Below, piece after piece: positions 63,440-64,000 of a stretch of 64,000 nucleotides of DNA. The notes under the pieces were generated by a model, which saw only the letters and a list, made by a program, of their open reading frames with translations, had not been told where the DNA came from and did not search any database. Each line of letters begins with the position of its first letter. Position 1 is the stretch's first letter. The stretch is from Thalassotalea_B piscium_A. GTDB taxonomy: Bacteria; Pseudomonadota; Gammaproteobacteria; Enterobacterales; Alteromonadaceae. Position numbers and translations under genes: made by a program. The stretch is from NCBI GenBank assembly GCA_049347715.1, contig CP186339.1:1984001-2048000 (forward strand), in the 5' to 3' direction.

Positions 63440-64000
63440 TCAGCTATTGTCGGCTACATTTAACACTATTTTACCAACATGCTGTTTTTCTTGGAAAACT
63501 TGTTGTGCTTTATATATCTCTTTCAATGGAAAGGTAAGAGCAACGAGAGGTTTAATTTTTTGTTGTTCTATACACTTGATCAAGTTTTGAAATACTTCAG
63601 GTTCAAGCTCGGTACAGCCATAAAAGCTTAAATCTTTTAAATATAACGTTCTAATATCCAATTCAACCAAAGCACCACCAATTGCACCTGACACAGCGTA
63701 ACGTCCATGGGCTTTTAATACATCTATAAATTGAGGCCATTGGCTACCAGCAACAAGGTCAATCACAACATCAATACTACTGTCACCAAGTACATCAACC
63801 AGATTAGACTCTCTGAAAACTACTTCATCAGCACCTAATTCCATCAGTTGATCTTTTTTCGCTGGGCTGGTTAAGCCAATCACATAAGCCCCTCTAGCTT
63901 TAGCTAGTTGAATTGCTGCTGAGCCAACGCCACCAGATGCACCAGTGATCAATACTCTGTCTTTATTGGTAACATTGGTTCGAGTAAGTAGGTTTTCTGC
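63440..64000 (-). CDS. zinc-type alcohol dehydrogenase / quinone reductase, C-terminal part (cut by window edge)
   Basis: The minus-strand frame stays open from the window end (64000) to a TGA at 63442, giving about 186 residues of a medium-chain dehydrogenase/reductase. VLITGASGGVGSAAIQLAKARGAYVIGLTS is split here as ITGASGGVGSAAIQLAK and following residues, the NADPH-binding Rossmann motif. GADEVVFRES and VGKIVLNV at the end are typical. The catalytic N-terminal domain lies outside, so zinc dependence cannot be judged. Similar proteins reduce quinones or enones. Confidence 0.88.
   Translation of the reverse strand, partial: AENLLTRTNVTNKDRVLITGASGGVGSAAIQLAKARGAYVIGLTSPAKKDQLMELGADEVVFRESNLVDVLGDSSIDVVIDLVAGSQWPQFIDVLKAHGRYAVSGAIGGALVELDIRTLYLKDLSFYGCTELEPEVFQNLIKCIEQQKIKPLVALTFPLKEIYKAQQVFQEKQHVGKIVLNVADNS

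Overview
The window is AT-rich chromosomal DNA from a marine gammaproteobacterium, most likely order Alteromonadales and plausibly Colwelliaceae. This placement is an inference. It rests on the HexR-centred sugar gene order known from Shewanella and relatives (pyk-hexR // zwf-pgl-edd-glk-eda), on a TusBCDE/YccA block, and on a red-algal-galactan utilisation locus with a TonB-dependent receptor. The sequence alone does not fix a genus.

Region 1 (1-14.9 kb) is central carbon metabolism: a partial pfkA, pykA, hexR, the zwf-pgl-edd-glk-eda operon (oxidative pentose phosphate entry plus Entner-Doudoroff), gapA, gnd-msrB, a DUF2989-type lipoprotein and a second, N-terminally extended GAPDH. HexR-type palindromes lie before zwf and gapA, and a degenerate one lies before gnd. 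Region 2 (14.7-18.06 kb) is housekeeping: a small unknown protein, tusDCBE (tRNA 2-thiolation), yccA, tag and tRNA-Ser(UGA).

Region 3 (18.2-57.6 kb) is a large polysaccharide utilisation locus that begins just beyond the tRNA-Ser. It encodes three exported GH16 galactanases (one strongly kappa-carrageenase-like), three S1 sulfatases of the formylglycine type, a TonB receptor, a lipoprotein that may bind glycans, and an MFS sugar porter. Two monosaccharide routes converge on 2-keto-3-deoxygalactonate. In the first, 3,6-anhydrogalactose passes through an aldehyde dehydrogenase and an enolase-superfamily cycloisomerase. In the second, galactose passes through an SDR dehydrogenase, an SMP-30 lactonase and a DgoD-like dehydratase. 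DgoK and DgoA then give pyruvate and glyceraldehyde 3-phosphate, which feed the GAPDH and pyruvate kinase genes of region 1. A FadR-type GntR regulator lies in the middle, and a palindrome AAACAT-N3-ATGTTT recurs at the promoters of this locus, including the regulator's own. The likely substrate is carrageenan or a beta/kappa hybrid such as furcellaran; agar or porphyran is not excluded. No exo-glycosidase for releasing monosaccharides is recognisable. Two paralogous FG-GAP/ASPIC-UnbV lipoproteins lie on opposite strands near the two ends of the locus. The distal one precedes a DUF1800 / DUF1501 / octaheme cytochrome c-TPR series, a possible undescribed envelope redox module, followed by galM.

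Region 4 (57.6-64 kb) holds an NsrR-type Rrf2 regulator divergent from a ferredoxin-NADP reductase-like gene and a small helical protein, with two NsrR-like operators between them. It then holds a two-subunit molybdenum hydroxylase (isoquinoline oxidoreductase type) and a partial zinc-type alcohol dehydrogenase/quinone reductase. No CRISPR array, insertion sequence, rRNA or phage gene was seen.
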